Origin: Paraburkholderia sp. IMGN_8
GTDB lineage: Bacteria; Pseudomonadota; Gammaproteobacteria; Burkholderiales; Burkholderiaceae
NCBI RefSeq assembly: GCF_038050405.1
Contig: NZ_CP150901.1
Location: 3,100,001-3,164,000 of the forward strand
Direction of reading: 5' to 3'
DNA length: 64,000 nt
In this document: positions 62,601 through 64,000 of the stretch, in pieces
Numbering within the stretch: position 1 is the first letter of the stretch
Layout of the letters: every line of letters starts with the position of its first letter
Program-made: the position numbers and the translations under genes
Notes under the pieces: model-generated
The model's database searches: none
What the model saw: only the letters and a program-made list of their open reading frames with translations
What the model was told of the DNA's origin: nothing

Positions 62601-64000
62601 ATGCAAGTGCGTTGTTCGCCAGCGCCTGGGCACCGTTGCCCACCGCCGTACTGCTCACCCCCGAAGCCAGGGCACCAACGCCCGCAGCCAGCGCGTTGGT
62701 GCCGGTAGCGCCGTCGTCGGCGTAGTTAGTACCCTGAGTACCGCCGTCGTTGACGCTGTAGTAGTGCGTCTTGTTGGCGGTGACCGTCGCGGACAGAGTG
62801 TTGACGGCCTGATCGGTCGCATACAGCTGCGAGCCGTTCACTGCGTCGGTGCTGGTGGCGCTCAGCCGGCCCGCGGCAACGTTCGTCACGGTGCGTTCCG
62901 CGCCCACCGTGCCGACACTCACCGTACTCGCCGGCGTGGTGCCGGCAAACGTGTAGGCGGTGCCGTTGATGGTCGCGCCCGTAGTCGCTACCGCTGCAGC
63001 AGTCGTACTTCCTTCGCCCAGCGCCACCGCGCCGGCATTGGTGACCGTGGCTCCGGAGCCGATCGCGACGCCTTGCGTCGCCGCGGCCGACACCGCTGCC
63101 GTCTGACCTATCGCTATGGCACCGGCCGTATTCGCGGTTGCCCCAGTACCTTGGGCGATCGAATTGCCGCCGGTGGCCTGAGCCCCATTACCCAGGGCAA
63201 TGTCGTTGGCCGTCGCCGGCGTGCCGCTCACGCCGGCTACCGCATTCAGGCCCTGTGCTATTGAATCGTTGCCGAAAGCATTGGCGGCCGGCCCCACCGC
63301 AATCGCGTCGGTGCCGCCTGGAACGCTGTCCGCCAGAACCGAATTGGTGTGGAAATACTTGATCCCGGCGCCATTGTTGATGTTGGTGATCGCCATGGTG
63401 TTGGCCGTGACCTGCTGGTTGGTTGCAAACAGCTGCGAACCGTTCACCGCGTTCGTGCTCGTGGCGCTCAGCTGCCCTGCCGCCACATTCGTGATCTGCC
63501 GTTCGGCGCCTGTCTTGCCCACGCTCACGACACCTGCCGGCGCACCGCCGGCAAAGGTATAGGCCGTGCCGCCAATGGTCGCACCTGTGGTGGCGACAGC
63601 GCCCGTTGTCACGACGCTGCCCTGGCCCAGCGCAACATTGCTGCCGGTCGTGCCCGCCGAAATACTCGCGCCCTGGCCCAATACCGTCGCATTGGCATTG
63701 CCATTGTCAGTCGACTGGTTGCCCAGCACCGTGGAGGATGCACCCGTCGCGCTCGCTCCGAAACCGCCGGCACTGGCATTGGCTCCGCTCGATACCGGTT
63801 GTACCGCCGTCACGCTGTTGTTCGATACAAACGGACCAGACTGGCCATTGACGATAGACGTCACATTCTGGTTCGTGGCAAACAGCTGCGACCCATTCAC
63901 CGCATCCGTGCTCGTTGCGTTCAACGCAGCCGGCGCCATGTTGGTGATCGTCACCGAAGACCCGGCTCCCGCTCCGCCGGTCGCACCGAGAGTGATCTTC
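59617..64000 (-). CDS. Trimeric autotransporter adhesin (YadA/Hia type), partial
   Basis: At least 1,460 residues with no start inside the window; the frame stays open to base 64000, so the N-terminus is outside. The protein is a series of YadA-head-like repeats (AVALGSGST, SVAQGANA, AIAVGP, NSVALGAGS) and stalk/neck segments (TNVAAGRVSATSTDAVNGSQ). The C-terminus is the YadA anchor, NAYTDQRVNQLQSGINSV and a final four-strand barrel ending FGMGAAMQW. As a trimer it forms the outer-membrane pore and an exposed adhesive fibre. No transporter gene is needed. Large internal DNA duplications are listed separately. Confidence 0.93.
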   Translation of the reverse strand, partial: KITLGATGGAGAGSSVTITNMAPAALNATSTDAVNGSQLFATNQNVTSIVNGQSGPFVSNNSVTAVQPVSSGANASAGGFGASATGASSTVLGNQSTDNGNANATVLGQGASISAGTTGSNVALGQGSVVTTGAVATTGATIGGTAYTFAGGAPAGVVSVGKTGAERQITNVAAGQLSATSTNAVNGSQLFATNQQVTANTMAITNINNGAGIKYFHTNSVLADSVPGGTDAIAVGPAANAFGNDSIAQGLNAVAGVSGTPATANDIALGNGAQATGGNSIAQGTGATANTAGAIAIGQTAAVSAAATQGVAIGSGATVTNAGAVALGEGSTTAAAVATTGATINGTAYTFAGTTPASTVSVGTVGAERTVTNVAAGRLSATSTDAVNGSQLYATDQAVNTLSATVTANKTHYYSVNDGGTQGTNYADDGATGTNALAAGVGALASGVSSTAVGNGAQALANNALAFGLQATASVAGGVAIGAGSVSSRAVLPGVGSIANGSHAIPFNTSDQTLLGAVSVGSGTAYRQLTNVADGTQAQDAVTVRQLAGALSSFAVTGTNYFHANSTAADSLAVGAQSIAVGPTTVVNGDNGVGVGNGAVVDATAPGGVAIGQQTHSAAADAIALGSGAVASGAQSVAQGANANAANQGGVAVGSGAQSSATDAVALGAGASSTFANSVALGSASTTAAAVATPGATINGTAYTYAGTAPTSTVSVGSAGNERTVTNVAAGRVSATGTDAVNGSQLYATDQAVNSLSTTVTANKTHYYSVNDGGTQRANYADDGATGTNALAAGVAATATGAGSTALGQGAVANNVNAVALGSGSTTAAAVATTGDTINGTAYTYAGTSPTSTVSVGSAGSERTVTNVAAGRVSATSTDAVNGSQLYASDQAINSLATTVAASKTHYYSVNDGGTQGGNYNNDGATGTNALALGVNAAASGAGSFAGGNGAQAHANNALALGSQASASVAGGVAIGSGSVSDRAVLSGIGSIANGTHAIPFNTSDQTLLGAVSFGSASGNTYRQLINVADGTKAQDAVTVRQLAGALSSFAVTPQLYFHANSTAADSLAVGAQSIAVGPTTVVNGDNGVGIGNGAVVDATAPGGVAMGELAHSAQADAIAIGSGAVASGAQSLAQGANASAANAGGVALGSGAQSSAIDAVAIGAGANASLANSVALGAGSVTTVGALSNYIAYGLSTPQSSAGEINVGNRQITGVAAGKAGTDAVNVSQLAAVTTQLTTQLSTLINNQNGGGGAPFASTPGSSPASTGSNSSAGGQGSVASGSNSTAVGNTSTASGNGSTAVGQGATASGGNSVAIGAGSNDGGRTNVVAVGSTADTRQVANVAAGTQGTDAVNLNQLNAGLAQANAYTDQRVNQLQSGINSVARNAYSGIAATTALTMIPEVDKDKTLSFGIGTAGFRGYQAVALGGTARITENIKMKAGVGMSPGGTTFGMGAAMQW
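60508..63009. repeat. Long internal duplications in the adhesin gene
   Basis: A block of about 320 bp encoding the stalk segment TNALAAGVAA...NVAAGRVSATSTDAVNGSQ occurs three times, at about 61207-61527, 61629-61947 and 62691-63009. A second block of about 700 bp encoding YadA-head repeats plus a VRQLAGALSSFAVT segment occurs twice, at about 60508-61217 and 61993-62700. The copies are nearly identical in DNA, so the gene holds two 1-kb duplicated units and can change length by recombination. Confidence 0.85.

Overview
The window is GC-rich, densely coded DNA from a beta-proteobacterium, most likely Paraburkholderia/Burkholderia sensu lato. The evidence is the base composition, a DUF3331 gene (a family I know mainly from Burkholderia), the abundance of LysR/LacI/AraC regulators with sugar and aromatic catabolic loci, and a long trimeric autotransporter. 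It looks like an accessory replicon or an accessory part of a chromosome: catabolic cassettes, stress genes and respiratory genes, with several decaying genes. I saw no rRNA, tRNA or CRISPR array and no complete insertion sequence.

Layout. 0-5.2 kb: sugar-acid locus (UxaA/GarD-type dehydratase, MFS carrier, HpcH/HpaI aldolase) divergent from a GntR-like LacI regulator, with a 51-bp palindromic operator between them. 5.3-10.2 kb: small housekeeping and stress genes (CDGSH Fe-S protein, DUF2784, BON-domain protein, YbaK deacylase, EF-G-like GTPase with an altered G4 motif). 10.2-17.9 kb: beta-galactoside uptake operon (CUT1 ABC transporter plus GH42 beta-galactosidase) with a divergent LacI regulator and an obvious operator. 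17.8-24.6 kb: TonB siderophore receptor with an exported partner, an ECF sigma/NrsF-type anti-sigma pair, a candidate sigma-F-type promoter in front of a tiny ORF, and a secreted beta-propeller-like protein. 24.7-31.4 kb: PRC-barrel protein, a DUF3331 gene followed by a truncated FUSC remnant, XapX and HD proteins, an MscS channel with a cyclic-nucleotide-binding domain, an amidohydrolase and an isochorismatase-family hydrolase.

31.7-41.2 kb is the most distinctive part. A LysR gene is divergent from a run of six genes: a DsbA/FrnE-type oxidoreductase fused in frame to a 2,6-dihydroxypyridine-hydroxylase-like flavin monooxygenase, an MFS carrier, a membrane-anchored triheme cytochrome c, a [2Fe-2S] subunit, a Tat-exported molybdopterin hydroxylase subunit, and a second flavin monooxygenase of the same family. 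I read this as a candidate N-heteroaromatic (pyridine-like) oxidation pathway; the substrate is unknown. It is followed by a Tat-exported chloroperoxidase-type hydrolase, an AraC regulator and a shortened winged-helix/STAND regulator.

45.4-56.4 kb: LysR and MocR regulators, moaA-moaE-moaD, a bestrophin, cytochrome bd/CIO oxidase (cydAB) and an FdhF/YdeP molybdo-oxidoreductase. A short AGTACAG motif lies upstream of the MocR gene, moaA and the oxidoreductase gene and may link them. 56.4-58.8 kb: a decayed IS3-type transposase, a HAD phosphatase, a cysteine-less DksA-like protein and a glycosyltransferase pseudogene. 58.8 kb to the end: an OmpA-like lipoprotein and a YadA/Hia-type trimeric autotransporter that runs off the right edge and contains long internal DNA duplications.
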